DNA of 64,000 nt from Kushneria sinocarnis. GTDB lineage: Bacteria; Pseudomonadota; Gammaproteobacteria; Pseudomonadales; Halomonadaceae. Made by a program: the position numbers and the translations under genes. The DNA lies in assembly GCF_003633775.1 (NCBI RefSeq), contig NZ_RBIN01000011.1, positions 20,360 to 84,359 on the forward strand. Reading direction: 5' to 3'. Positions 1 through 8,213 of the stretch are shown here, in pieces (position 1 is the first letter of the stretch; each line of letters starts with the position of its first letter). The notes under the pieces are model-generated. The model did no database searches. It saw only the letters and a list, made by a program, of their open reading frames with translations, and was not told the DNA's origin.

Positions 1-24
1 CGAACTGCCGGGAGAATGGCAACA

Positions 25-954
25 ATGAGGTCGAGTCTGAAGTTCCCGTTCAAATGTTCGCTGCTGCTGGGAGCCGGGCTCTGCCTTGCTGTGACGGCAG
101 CGGTGGCGCAGGCACGGACTGTCGCTACCGCCCATGGCGAGATTGACATCGATGGCCGGCCCGAACGGGTGGTGACCCTGTACGAGGGGGCTCTGGATGC
201 GGCCCTGGTGGCAGGCGTAACGCCGCTGGGGGCGGTAGCGACCCGAGGGGGCAAGGGCGTGGCCGCATACCTGCAGTCGCAGGCCGGGGATGTCGCCATT
301 GTCGGTACGGCCAGGGAGACCAATATCGAAGCGGTGGCGGCGCTGGGGCCGGACCTGATCCTGGCTGCCCCCTCCCTTTCCGATGAGCAGTATCAGCTGC
401 TGTCACGACTGGCGCCGACGATCGTGCCGGCCGATACCGGCTTTCGGCCCGATGCCTGGAAGGAGCAGGCGCGACTCTACGCCCGGGCACTCGACCGGGA
501 AGCGCCGGTGAGCGCAGCCATTGAAGCGGTCGAGCAGCGGGCCGATGCGCTGGCGGAACAGCAGCCTGCAGGTGAAACGACAGCTACGCTGGCACGCTGG
601 ATGCCCCACGGTCCCATGATCATGTCCACCCGGCTGTTTTCCACCGGTCTGCTTGCGGCCAGTGGCTATGCGGTCAGGGACGGCGGTGCCGTCAGGGAGG
701 GGCGTCCGCATAGCGATCCCCTGAGCCTGGAAAACCTGGCGCGCATCGACAGCGATCGGTTGTTTCTGGCAACGCTGAATGATGACGGGGACAAGGCGCT
801 CGCCGCGGCCCGCCGGTCGCCGGCATTCGAGCGCCTGCAGGTAGTGGACGACGGCCATGTCGTGGCCGTCGATGGACAGCTGTGGACCAGCGCCTCGGGG
901 CCGCTTGCCGCCCAGCGCGTGCTGGACGATATCGAGCAGGCGCTGGCGCAGTGA
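25..954 (+). CDS. Periplasmic substrate-binding protein of a siderophore/iron ABC importer
   Basis: Binds an iron chelate in the periplasm and delivers it to the two FecCD permeases encoded just downstream. The protein begins with a typical Sec signal peptide (charged Arg/Lys, hydrophobic core, AVA-Q cleavage region near residue 28). The body is about 310 residues with the TroA/FepB-like pattern: an early segment on a substrate 'name' position (VVTLYEGALDAAL) and the GPDLILA segment near residue 115. I chose ATG 25 over ATG 16 because the GGAG at 11-14 is only one base from ATG 16 but well spaced for ATG 25. The substrate (catecholate, hydroxamate or heme-like) cannot be told from sequence alone. 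Upstream control is outside the window. Confidence 0.85.
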   Translation: MRSSLKFPFKCSLLLGAGLCLAVTAAVAQARTVATAHGEIDIDGRPERVVTLYEGALDAALVAGVTPLGAVATRGGKGVAAYLQSQAGDVAIVGTARETNIEAVAALGPDLILAAPSLSDEQYQLLSRLAPTIVPADTGFRPDAWKEQARLYARALDREAPVSAAIEAVEQRADALAEQQPAGETTATLARWMPHGPMIMSTRLFSTGLLAASGYAVRDGGAVREGRPHSDPLSLENLARIDSDRLFLATLNDDGDKALAAARRSPAFERLQVVDDGHVVAVDGQLWTSASGPLAAQRVLDDIEQALAQ

Positions 955-981
955 AGGGCGTTTTCCGGACAGCGGGGGCGC

Positions 982-1995
982 ATGACTGAAAGGACTGCTG
1001 CCGGGCGCGTGGCGCTCCCCCGGCTGATGCTGATGCTGCTGGCTGTTCTCGGGCTGGTCATGCTGACCAGCCTGCTGTTCGGGGCCGGAAGCGTAGGCCC
1101 CGAGGCCGCCTGGCGTGTTCTGGCCGGTGGTGGCAGTGGCGATGAGCGTTTCACGGTACTGTCGCTGCGCCTGCCGCGCGCGCTCGTGGGACTGGCAGTG
1201 GGGGCCGCTCTCGGCATCGCGGGAGGGCTGATCCAGGCGGCGGCACGCAACCCGCTGGCGGAACCGGGGCTGCTCGGTGTCAGCGCCGGAAGCGCACTGG
1301 CGGTTGCCGTGGCGCTGGTGCTGGGGGCCAGCGCGGCCACGCTCAGGGTGTCCGTGGCTCAGCTCGGTGCCCTGGTCGGCTGTCTGCTGGTGCTGGCGGC
1401 GGCCCGGCTCAATGGTGCCGGCAGTGATCCGGTGCGGCTGGTGCTGGCGGGGGCGGTGCTGTCAGGACTGCTGGGCGCACTGACCTCACTGCTGCTGCTG
1501 GCGGATCAGCGCAGTGCCGATGAAATCCGCTTCTGGATCGTGGGCAGCCTGGCCGGTCGGCGGCTGCAGGAGCTCAAGGCCATCCTGCCGAGTCTGGCCG
1601 TTGCCGGAGTGCTTGTCATGCTGATCGCCCGCCCGCTGGCGGCCATGGCACTGGGCGAGCGGATCGCCACGGGGCTGGGACATCATCCCGGCCTGATCCG
1701 CCTGCTGACCGTGCTTGCGGTGGCCCTGCTGGTCGGCGCCGCTACGGCAGTAGCCGGGCCGATTGCCTTCATCGGGCTGGTGGTCCCGTTTGCGGCCAGA
1801 GCCCTGGCCGGCCCTGATGTTCGTCGCACCCTGTGGCTGGCACTGCCGCTGGGTCCCATCCTGACGGTGGGCGCCGATATCCTGTCGCGTTTGCTGATAG
1901 CGCCCTCGGAAATGCCGCTGGGCGTGATTACGGCACTGATCGGGGCACCCGTGCTGATTGCCGTGGTCCGTGCTCACCGATTACCTGCGGTCTGA
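982..1995 (+). CDS. FecCD-family permease of iron-siderophore ABC importer (FepD-like)
   Basis: One of two inner-membrane subunits that form the channel of the iron-chelate importer. The 337 residues are almost entirely hydrophobic helices. Family hallmarks are visible: the NPLAEPGLLGVSAG segment near residue 92 and GPIAFIGLVVPFAAR near residue 255, the latter being the cytoplasmic coupling region contacted by the ATPase. It begins 27 bases after the binding-protein gene and is followed after 5 bases by the second permease, so the four genes read as one operon. The NPLAEPG version resembles FepD-type subunits; assignment to a particular siderophore is not possible. Confidence 0.9.
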   Translation: MTERTAAGRVALPRLMLMLLAVLGLVMLTSLLFGAGSVGPEAAWRVLAGGGSGDERFTVLSLRLPRALVGLAVGAALGIAGGLIQAAARNPLAEPGLLGVSAGSALAVAVALVLGASAATLRVSVAQLGALVGCLLVLAAARLNGAGSDPVRLVLAGAVLSGLLGALTSLLLLADQRSADEIRFWIVGSLAGRRLQELKAILPSLAVAGVLVMLIARPLAAMALGERIATGLGHHPGLIRLLTVLAVALLVGAATAVAGPIAFIGLVVPFAARALAGPDVRRTLWLALPLGPILTVGADILSRLLIAPSEMPLGVITALIGAPVLIAVVRAHRLPAV

Positions 1996-2000
1996 AAAGC

Positions 2001-3104
2001 ATGAAACCCGATGCCGCTGACTTGTTGATGACCTGCTCCGCTGACCGCGATGGCGTACCGGCGCCCGCCGGCTTCCGGCGGCTGGGGGGTGTGGTGTGTG
2101 GCAGGGAGTATTCGCTGCTCATCGATCGCCGGGCTGCCCTGGCCAACCTGCTGCTGCTGGCGGCGGTGCTGCTGGTCGCGGTGCTGGCGCTTTCGCTGTG
2201 CAGTATCACGCTGTCGCCGCGACAGGCGCTGGCGGGGCTTTTCGGAACCGGCGAGGCGATTCATGTGTTCGTGGTGCAGGAGCTGCGGCTGGTGCGCCTG
2301 ATGGCCGGGCTGGCGACCGGCGCGGCCTTCTCGCTGGCGGGCTGTTTGATGCAGACCGTGGCCCGGAACCGGCTGGCGACGCCCGGCATCATCGGTATTG
2401 ACAACGGCGCCACCGCCTTTGCTGTTGCCTCTGTCGTGGGGCTCGGCGTCGGTCTGGCGCCGCCGCCAATGGCCCTGGCCGGAGCCGCGACGGCAACGGT
2501 GGTGACCTTTGCTCTGGCCTGTGATGTCGGCACCCGGGGGTATCGTTTCATCGTGGCGGGCATCGGCGTCGGAGCGGTGTTCGGCGCGCTGACGCAGCTT
2601 TTGATGATGCGGGTGGCGATTGATGTCGCCAATGCGGCCTATCCCTGGACGGTGGGCAGTCTCAATGCCCGCAATTCCGAGGCACTGCGCTGGCTGCTGA
2701 TCGGTCTGCTCCCGGGGTTCGCAGTGGCTCTCCGACTGGCGCGGGCGCTGACGATACTGCGCTTTTCCGATGCCATTGCCCGGGGGCTGGGCTATCGCGC
2801 GAGTGCCTGTCGCCATGCTGCCCTGGCGCTTTCGGTGACACTTACGGCGCTGGCTGTCGCCGTGGCCGGCCCGGTGGGGCTGGTGGCCCTGATCGGGCCG
2901 GAAATGGCCCGTCGGCTCTCCTCGCCACGCGGGGTGCCGCTGACGGCAGCGATGCTGGCCGGTGCACTGCTCATGACCCTTGCCGACCTGGTCGGGCGAC
3001 TGCTGCTGGCTCCCATCGAGGTGCCGGTCGGTATCGTCACGGCCATTGTCGGCGCGCCCCTTCTGCTGTGGATGCTGCTGCGCCCCGAGGCGAGGTTGAC
3101 GTGA
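2001..3104 (+). CDS. FecCD-family permease of iron-siderophore ABC importer (FepG-like)
   Basis: Second membrane subunit of the same importer. It is a paralogue of the preceding gene with NRLATPGIIGIDNGA in place of NPLAEPG and GPVGLVALIGPEMAR as the coupling segment, which matches FepG-type partners. The open frame extends upstream into the previous gene, but those residues are not hydrophobic or permease-like. ATG 2001, just after the preceding stop, gives 367 residues, slightly long for the family. A later GTG near 2092 is a possible alternative, so the first 30-40 residues are uncertain. Its stop overlaps the ATPase start by one base (ATGA-type junction), implying translational coupling. 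Confidence 0.85.
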   Translation: MKPDAADLLMTCSADRDGVPAPAGFRRLGGVVCGREYSLLIDRRAALANLLLLAAVLLVAVLALSLCSITLSPRQALAGLFGTGEAIHVFVVQELRLVRLMAGLATGAAFSLAGCLMQTVARNRLATPGIIGIDNGATAFAVASVVGLGVGLAPPPMALAGAATATVVTFALACDVGTRGYRFIVAGIGVGAVFGALTQLLMMRVAIDVANAAYPWTVGSLNARNSEALRWLLIGLLPGFAVALRLARALTILRFSDAIARGLGYRASACRHAALALSVTLTALAVAVAGPVGLVALIGPEMARRLSSPRGVPLTAAMLAGALLMTLADLVGRLLLAPIEVPVGIVTAIVGAPLLLWMLLRPEARLT

Positions 3105-3919
3105 TGAGTGAAGCGAACGATACGGTTTCGACGCTGGCTGCCAGCCGGCTCACCCTGGGGTATGGGCGTGGGCGTGCCAGGCGCCCGGTCATCGCCGGGC
3201 TCGATCTGTCCCTGCCGCCCGGTCGGGTGACGGCCATCGTCGGCCCCAACGGCTGTGGCAAGTCGACCCTGCTGGCCGGACTGGCGCGTCTGCATGCGCC
3301 GGATGGTGGCGCGGTACTGCTTGATGGCCATGATATCCGGCGACTGCCGGTGCGCGAGATGGCGAGAAGGCTGGCGCTGCTGCCCCAGGAGGCACAGGCG
3401 CCGGAGGGCTTGACCGTGGCAGAGCTGATCCGCTTCGGGCGTCAGCCGCATCAGCGACTGTTTCAGCAGTGGTCGGCCCGGGATCGGCGTATCGTGGATG
3501 AGGCCCTGACCGCTGCTGATCTGCACGAGCTTGCGGATCGGCCGCTGGAGGCGATGTCCGGCGGGCAGCGTCAGCGTGCCTGGATTGCCATGGCGATCGC
3601 TCAGCAGACGCCCCTGCTGCTGCTCGATGAGCCGACTGCGGCACTGGATCTGGGTCACCAGCTCGAGGTCTTCGAGCTGCTCCGGGGGCTGGCCGCCACG
3701 GGCAAGACACTGGCCATGGTGGTACATGACCTGGCCAGCGCCTGCCGCTTTGCCGATTATCTGGTCGCCATGAAGGAGGGTGCCATCGTGGCAGCGGGCG
3801 CGCCGCGGGAGGTGGTCACGCAGCAGCTGGTACGCGATCTCTACGGGGTCGAGTGTACCCTGCTGGAGGACCCGATCACCGGTAGTCCCGTGCTGACCGG
3901 CCTGCGTGCCCTGAAATGA
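3104..3919 (+). CDS. ATP-binding protein of iron-siderophore ABC importer (FepC-like)
   Basis: Energises the importer by ATP hydrolysis on the cytoplasmic face. The 271 residues contain Walker A (GPNGCGKST, residues 47-55), the ABC signature (MSGGQRQR), Walker B plus catalytic Glu (LLLLDEPTAALD) and the switch His (VVHDL). The LIRFGRQPHQ segment before the signature is common in FepC/FecE proteins. ATG 3104 overlaps the upstream stop codon and gives the expected length; the open frame continues 12 codons upstream without family resemblance. It is the last gene of the four-gene operon. A fur gene at 13 kb encodes the expected iron regulator, but no Fur box can be assessed because the operon promoter is off the window. 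Confidence 0.92.
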   Translation: MSEANDTVSTLAASRLTLGYGRGRARRPVIAGLDLSLPPGRVTAIVGPNGCGKSTLLAGLARLHAPDGGAVLLDGHDIRRLPVREMARRLALLPQEAQAPEGLTVAELIRFGRQPHQRLFQQWSARDRRIVDEALTAADLHELADRPLEAMSGGQRQRAWIAMAIAQQTPLLLLDEPTAALDLGHQLEVFELLRGLAATGKTLAMVVHDLASACRFADYLVAMKEGAIVAAGAPREVVTQQLVRDLYGVECTLLEDPITGSPVLTGLRALK

Positions 3920-4038
3920 GGGTATCGGCCGTGCGGAAGAGTGGCTCCGGCGTGGGATGATTTTACGCAACCCTTCATTTTCCGCGCTGCCGGCCGATGC
4001 TGCTTGTGGCGTTGCGCCCTGTTGCCGAGACCTGCCTG

Positions 4039-4239
4039 ATGAATATTGCCCCTCCGAGCCATGGCGATGCCAGTCGCCCTCCGCCCAGCTGCTTTCTCTG
4101 TGGCAGTCAGCTCTTCGTGATCGATCCGGCTGATATCGACGAGAGCCGGGTAAACTGCGCCCGCTGTCGGGCCTATCTGGGGCGGGTTGACGATCTTCTC
4201 AGCGAACTCACCCTGCGCAATCGCGTCCCGTGGGGCTGA
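4039..4239 (+). CDS. Small zinc-ribbon protein of unknown function
   Basis: A 66-residue protein whose only clear feature is a four-cysteine pattern, CX2C (residues 18 and 21), 18 residues, CX2C (40 and 43), typical of a zinc ribbon. The C-terminal 20 residues look helical. I do not recognise a named family. The frame is open from 3997 but ATG 4039 is the best start before the Cys pairs. It lies alone between the iron importer and a GNAT gene on the same strand. It could be a nucleic-acid or protein-binding accessory factor; a spurious frame is possible but the regular Cys spacing argues against it. Confidence 0.55.
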   Translation: MNIAPPSHGDASRPPPSCFLCGSQLFVIDPADIDESRVNCARCRAYLGRVDDLLSELTLRNRVPWG

Positions 4240-4313
4240 TCGGGGCCGCCGGGCTTGCACCTCACGCAGTAAAGGTCATGATGAGGCCTTCATTCACCGG
4301 CGGTGTCGGATGC

Positions 4314-4901
4314 ATGGATATTCGTTTGCTGCACGGCCGCGAGATGGCGCCCTGGCTCGATGAGCTGGCCCGCCTGCGGATCACCGTTTTCCGTGAGTTC
4401 CCCTATCTCTATGATGGTTCGGCCGCCTACGAGGCCGACTATCTGCAGACCTATGTCGAGTCACCCCGGAGCCTTTGCGTTCTGGTACTGGATGCCGACC
4501 GGGTGGTCGGCGCCTCGACCGCCCTGCCGCTGACGGACGAGACCGAGGAGTTCATGCGCCCCTTTCGCACGGCGGGCTGGGCCCCGGAACGGATCTGTTA
4601 TTTCGGTGAGTCGATTCTTCTGCCTGAGTGGCGGGGCCAGGGACTGGGCGTGCGCTTTTTCGAGGCCCGTGAAGCGCACGCCCGGCAGCTGGAGCATGTC
4701 GACCGGTGCGCCTTCTGCGCCGTGGAACGGCCCGCGGATCATCCGTTGCGCCCGCCAGACTATCGACCGCTCGATGAGTTCTGGCGCCGGCGCGGCTACC
4801 GTCATCATCCCGAATTGCGCACCGACTATGTCTGGCAGGATGTCGATGCGTCACGGCCCTCTGCCAAGCCGCTCTCCTTCTGGATGCGCAAGCTGCCCTG
4901 A
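4314..4901 (+). CDS. GNAT-family N-acetyltransferase
   Basis: Predicted acetyl-CoA-dependent transferase of about 195 residues. The acetyl-CoA pyrophosphate loop RGQGLG is near residue 108 after a beta strand (ESILLPEW), the standard motif A arrangement. The N-terminal half and the proline-rich C-terminal part (RPADHPLRPPDYRP) belong to an uncharacterised subgroup, so the acceptor is unknown. Alternative starts at ATG 4278 and 4281 lie close to an AAGG sequence and would add 11-12 residues; ATG 4314 is where similarity to the fold begins. Its gene ends 12 bases before a convergent lipoprotein gene. Confidence 0.75.
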   Translation: MDIRLLHGREMAPWLDELARLRITVFREFPYLYDGSAAYEADYLQTYVESPRSLCVLVLDADRVVGASTALPLTDETEEFMRPFRTAGWAPERICYFGESILLPEWRGQGLGVRFFEAREAHARQLEHVDRCAFCAVERPADHPLRPPDYRPLDEFWRRRGYRHHPELRTDYVWQDVDASRPSAKPLSFWMRKLP

Positions 4902-4913
4902 GCGCTTGATCCG

Positions 4914-5276
4914 TCAGTCGCTCAGCCCCTGCAGCCAGCGCCCGCGTACCAGCCGACCGTCATGATAGTCGCAGCGGTAGGTAACCGGCAGCCGGGGGTC
5001 GAAGCGGCTCAGACCCAGCAGTACGCCACGGACAATGACCACGTCGTCATCGTCATCGTGGCTGATTCGTGAGGTGACATCGGTGGCCCGGGTGACCGGC
5101 GCATAGGCCAGCATGGTGGTGGCACAGGCCTGTTGCAGATCCTCGGTATCGTGGCCGGGGTGGGTGTTGATCTCCAGCGGAGCGGCGGCCGGACGAGAGA
5201 GGTCTTCCGGAACCCCTCCGGCGCAGGCAGAGAGCGCGCATAGAGCGGAGAGCAGCAGTGTCGTGCGAAGCAGCAT
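4914..5276 (-). CDS. Hypothetical lipoprotein
   Basis: A 120-residue secreted protein with a short hydrophobic signal and a lipobox ending at Cys18 (LSAC), so it should be lipid-anchored, probably at the outer membrane. The mature part contains a short Asp run (HDDDDD) and a C-terminal segment (VTYRCDYHDGRLVRGRW) reminiscent of small envelope proteins that end in a beta-rich domain. The start at 5276 is supported by a GGGAG ribosome-binding site 9 bases upstream; the longer open frame has no signal peptide. Function not recognised. It is convergent with the GNAT gene and lies downstream of the S24 repressor on the same strand. Confidence 0.7.
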   Translation of the reverse strand: MLLRTTLLLSALCALSACAGGVPEDLSRPAAAPLEINTHPGHDTEDLQQACATTMLAYAPVTRATDVTSRISHDDDDDVVIVRGVLLGLSRFDPRLPVTYRCDYHDGRLVRGRWLQGLSD

Positions 5277-5389
5277 GGTGGTGAATTCTCCCGTTGGCAT
5301 GCGTCCCTTCGGACCCGTCAGCGAAGGTGACCACCCCCATGCAGTATCCCGCTCAGGGTCGGCATGGCAGGCCGTTACAGCCTGCCACG

Positions 5390-6112
5390 TCAGTACACCC
5401 GCCCGCTGTGCCAATAGCAGTGGCCGATGATCTGCACGTTGCCGAGCTGCTCCGGCTCGATGATCTCCGGTGCATAATGATCGTTGTCCGAGGAGAGCCG
5501 CAGGGCGCCACTGGCCAGTCGCTGTACCCGCTTGATGCGCAGCTCGTCGCCCACGCGGATCAGGAAGACGCCATCGGGTCGGATGATGGAACGATTGATC
5601 AGCACCGTATCGCCATCCTTGAGGGTACCGTCCATGGAATCGCCGCGGACGCGTACGGCCACCAGGTCCTTGAGGTGCAGGCCCTCCTTGAGGATCCAGT
5701 CGTGGCGAAAGCTGAGAAAGGTCTCCACCTGCTCACTGTCGAACAGCTGGCCCGGCCCGGCCGCAGCCTCGATGTCATAGAGTGGCACGCCCACGAAATC
5801 GCGCAGGGCGAAATGCGACGGCAGGTCGCTGTCCGGCTCGCTCCAGGCGGGCGTCGCCGGCATTTCCCAGGGCGGCGCGCCCTTGCCCATGATCAGCCAG
5901 TCCAGGCTGGCATCATATTCAACTGAAAGTTCAATACACTCATCGATCGGGACCGTTCCGCGCTTCTTCCAGTTGTGTATGGCACTGGTGGACTTGCCAA
6001 AGCGCTGAGCCAGCTGATAGTCGGATGAAACGCCAAGTAGCTGTTTCATGCGGGCCATGATGGCATTGGTCATAGCCAGACTTTCGCTGTCCCCGGTGGG
6101 CGACATAGTCAT
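5390..6112 (-). CDS. Phage-type transcriptional repressor: helix-turn-helix plus S24 peptidase domain
   Basis: CI-like regulator of 240 residues. Residues about 22-60 form a DNA-binding helix-turn-helix (QLAQRFGKSTSAIHNWKKRG). Residues 105-240 are an S24/LexA-type domain with nucleophile Ser159 in GDSMDG and general-base Lys194 in RIKR. An Ala-Gly bond in AAAG (118-119) sits about 40 residues before the Ser, where LexA and CI self-cleave, so SOS-induced autoproteolysis is possible but unproven. ATG 6112 has an AAGG 9 bases upstream; ATG 6073 is an alternative. No phage structural genes surround it. It is divergent from an Ogr-like gene with a candidate operator between them. It is not the housekeeping LexA, which is shorter and differs in the N-terminal domain. 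Confidence 0.85.
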   Translation of the reverse strand: MTMSPTGDSESLAMTNAIMARMKQLLGVSSDYQLAQRFGKSTSAIHNWKKRGTVPIDECIELSVEYDASLDWLIMGKGAPPWEMPATPAWSEPDSDLPSHFALRDFVGVPLYDIEAAAGPGQLFDSEQVETFLSFRHDWILKEGLHLKDLVAVRVRGDSMDGTLKDGDTVLINRSIIRPDGVFLIRVGDELRIKRVQRLASGALRLSSDNDHYAPEIIEPEQLGNVQIIGHCYWHSGRVY

Positions 6113-6121
6113 AATTGATCG

Positions 6122-6158
6122 CCTTAAAGTTGACCAATCCCCTTAAAGGGCATAGATT
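6122..6158 (+). promoter_or_regulatory. Candidate promoter with embedded repressor operator
   Basis: A -35 TTGACC (6130-6135) and -10 TAGATT (6153-6158) with a 17-base spacer point towards the Ogr-like gene. CCTTAAAG occurs at 6122-6129 and again at 6141-6148, start to start 19 bases. The second copy expands to the near-palindrome CCCTTAAAGGG inside the spacer. Such a site would let the adjacent S24 repressor block RNA polymerase and also its own gene, whose start is 10 bases away. Seen in sequence; binding is inferred. Confidence 0.5.
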
Positions 6159-6298
6159 GTGAGCCGTAAATGATGAACTTATAGGAGCTTACTACAGGTT
6201 GCCGCCGTTGTCCGCCGCTTTGCATGCCGGATTGTGCTGATCCGGGCGAGAGCGATGACAGGTAACCGGGCTCCGATACAACGAGAGGAGGTATATTC

Positions 6299-6553
6299 AT
6301 GGAACGACGCAACAACATGCGGCTGAGCTGCCCCCACTGCGGTGAATTTGCCCGTATTCGCAAGAGTCAGCAGCTGACCCCGGTCTATCGGGAGGCCACC
6401 GTCGAGTGTCAGAACCCGGATTGCGGCTGGCGGGGCAAGATGGCGCTGGAAATGACCCAGACCCTGACCTTCAGCCAGCAGCCCAATCCGGAGATCCGGC
6501 TGCCGATGTCCCCCCGGCTGCGGGACAGCATTCGTGAACAGCTGACGCAGTAG
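6299..6553 (+). CDS. Ogr/Delta-like zinc-finger transcriptional activator
   Basis: An 84-residue protein with cysteines at 11, 14, 37 and 42, that is CX2C-X22-CX4C, exactly the zinc-binding spacing of the phage P2 Ogr and P4 Delta late-gene activators. The surrounding residues (ARIRKSQQLTPVYREATVECQNPDCGW) also follow that family, in which the protein contacts RNA polymerase alpha subunit to activate late promoters. An AGGAGG ribosome-binding site sits 8 bases before ATG 6299. No P2-like late operons are in the window, so its targets are unknown. It probably forms an operon with the following small gene, and is likely controlled by the divergent S24 repressor. Confidence 0.8.
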   Translation: MERRNNMRLSCPHCGEFARIRKSQQLTPVYREATVECQNPDCGWRGKMALEMTQTLTFSQQPNPEIRLPMSPRLRDSIREQLTQ

Positions 6554-6560
6554 GATTGAC

Positions 6561-6782
6561 ATGGAGTGCGATACGATCATGGAACAGGTCAGGGAGAAGA
6601 TGCAGCCCCGGGGTACGCTGTGCGAAACCGGGGCGCTGACCATCATTCGCGATGGCGAGGTCCATCGCTACGAGCGGGCGATGCTGCTGACCTTCGAGGA
6701 AGTGGAGCAGCTGCAGGAGGCGCTGGCCTCCCGCCACTGCGCCTGGCGCTTCCAGCGGGAACCCGGGCCGCAGCATTCGTGA
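6561..6782 (+). CDS. Hypothetical small protein downstream of the Ogr-like gene
   Basis: A 73-residue acidic/helical protein (67 if ATG 6579 is used). It has no recognised domain; a central beta-like stretch (TGALTIIRDGEVHRYERAMLLTF) is followed by a helix (EEVEQLQEALASRH). It starts 7 bases after the preceding stop on the same strand, so co-transcription with the Ogr-like gene is likely. It could be a small phage-derived accessory protein. Real coding is supported mainly by position and by the absence of a better frame. Confidence 0.5.
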   Translation: MECDTIMEQVREKMQPRGTLCETGALTIIRDGEVHRYERAMLLTFEEVEQLQEALASRHCAWRFQREPGPQHS

Positions 6783-6809
6783 CCGGCACCGTGCTGCCGG
6801 TCCGGCATT

Positions 6810-7721
6810 TCAGAGCTCGAACAGGCGGCCCCATTCCACGTCGGTCTGGTGATGCTTGAACTTCATCAGGCCGGCGGTCGGTGTAAAGGTCAGCTCGCCG
6901 AAATAGACCTGACCATCCACCAGGTAGAAATCGACCCGCACGTAAGAGAACCCTTCCGACAGTTTCAGGGCGAGCTCCTGAGCGTGATCGAGCAGAGCCG
7001 GCTTGGGCATCGGCTGACCGCTGCTGAAGCGATCCTCGCGCACCTCCACCATGTTCCACTGCTGGTCATAGAAGTCCACCCGATAATCGGAAAAGCGGTC
7101 ATGGGTGACCTCGATGAAGACCACCGGTTCCTGGCCGCTCGGCCGAAAGACATGGAACTTGTAATCCTTGGGCACATTGCCGTTTTCATCCAGCAGCAGT
7201 CGCTCGATGATCAGGCGCGGCTTGATGTCCTGATAGTGCGCTTCCCGCGAGATTCTGGAGAAGTCCTCCCCGAGCCAGGCCTGACTGAGGTTATAGAGCA
7301 TGGGGTAAGGGTAGTCCCGCTTGTCCCGCACCAGCATGTTGTAGCCGAAGCCGTGATTGGCCTTCATGACGAAACTGGCCGGCAGCTCGTGATAGATATC
7401 CGGCGTCAGCTCCTCACAGATGGCGTGACATGGCACCAGGTGTTCGCCGCCGATCACGCCGGCGACGTGATCCCGGGCAGCAATCTTGTCACTCAGGATC
7501 GAGTAGCTCGGTTCGGGATACAGCTTGCGATAACAGATCTTCTCGTTGAAGGTCTGCGGGTGCTCGAGATCGGGGAATCTGCCGAATACCCGACGATAGC
7601 GCAGCGCAACATGCAGCCGGTCGGGCAGTGCCTGCATGATGCGGTGGCGCAGACTACCCACGGCCTGGTTCAGGCGCTGTCCGAGGGGAGGTTTACCGCC
7701 TGACTCGCCATGCGCATTCAT
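6810..7721 (-). CDS. ATP-grasp (TupA-like) family protein
   Basis: A 304-residue protein of the TupA-like ATP-grasp group, usually found in polysaccharide or glycopeptide biosynthesis loci. Recognisable features are the early TFNEKICYRKL segment near residue 57, the central substrate/ATP region with FVMKANHGFGYN (glycine-rich turn), ERLLLDENGNVPKDYKFHVF and the C-terminal YVRVDFYLVDGQVYFGELTFTP, whose Asp and Glu would bind Mg-ATP. The start at 7721 has AGGA 8 bases upstream; the open frame continues 20 codons beyond without support. It stands alone here, not in a capsule cluster, so the substrate is unknown. Confidence 0.8.
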   Translation of the reverse strand: MNAHGESGGKPPLGQRLNQAVGSLRHRIMQALPDRLHVALRYRRVFGRFPDLEHPQTFNEKICYRKLYPEPSYSILSDKIAARDHVAGVIGGEHLVPCHAICEELTPDIYHELPASFVMKANHGFGYNMLVRDKRDYPYPMLYNLSQAWLGEDFSRISREAHYQDIKPRLIIERLLLDENGNVPKDYKFHVFRPSGQEPVVFIEVTHDRFSDYRVDFYDQQWNMVEVREDRFSSGQPMPKPALLDHAQELALKLSEGFSYVRVDFYLVDGQVYFGELTFTPTAGLMKFKHHQTDVEWGRLFEL

Positions 7722-8213
7722 AGCGGTTCCTGTACCGATGGATAGTGAGCCTTGCATGACATTCCTGATGGCCCTGGGCATGGGCTCTCCTTCTCTGATT
7801 CGTGCCGGACGTGCTGCACCCCGGTTTTACGGAGTCACGGTCCATGTTGAGTGCAGCCGTCCTTGTCCCTGGCATGCGCGGTCGGCAGCAGAGCGATGAG
7901 CCGGTCTGGATGAGTTGCCGGAAGGCGAAAGTCGACCAGGCCCGGGATCATCACGGTGCGGTGATCGACACTGCGCTCGGTTCCTTGTCTCTGAACAGTC
8001 TTTCTGTTGAACACCCTGACGCATCGCACCATGGGTCAGGTCGTGCCATCCCGTGCGCCAGACGATGTCATATCTCGGTTACAAGGGTGGCACGTCGCCC
8101 CGATAAGCGATGTGCTGAAATGGTTGTATTGTGTTGGCTCGCTTCAATAACAGCCAGGCCGATCAATCGGCATGTTCCATGACCGGCAGCCGACAGCGCG
8201 GTGCGGCAGGCAG
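7722..8213. other. Long intergenic stretch without a supported gene
   Basis: About 490 bases between the divergent-from-nothing ATP-grasp gene start and the 3' end of the COG0523 gene. The available frames have no ribosome-binding sites, no recognisable domains and poor codon character. Base composition is visibly less GC-rich than the neighbours, notably 8100-8165. It presumably holds the promoter of the ATP-grasp gene; I see no RNA gene or repeat. A decayed gene is possible. Confidence 0.5.

Noticed and set aside
5390..6112. Calling the S24 protein LexA
   Set aside because: The N-terminal DNA-binding part is of the phage CI type, and the protein is about 40 residues longer than LexA; it is divergent from a phage-like gene.
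7802..8182. A 126-residue frame in the 7.7-8.2 kb gap
   Set aside because: No ribosome-binding site, no domain, and poor codon use compared with neighbours.
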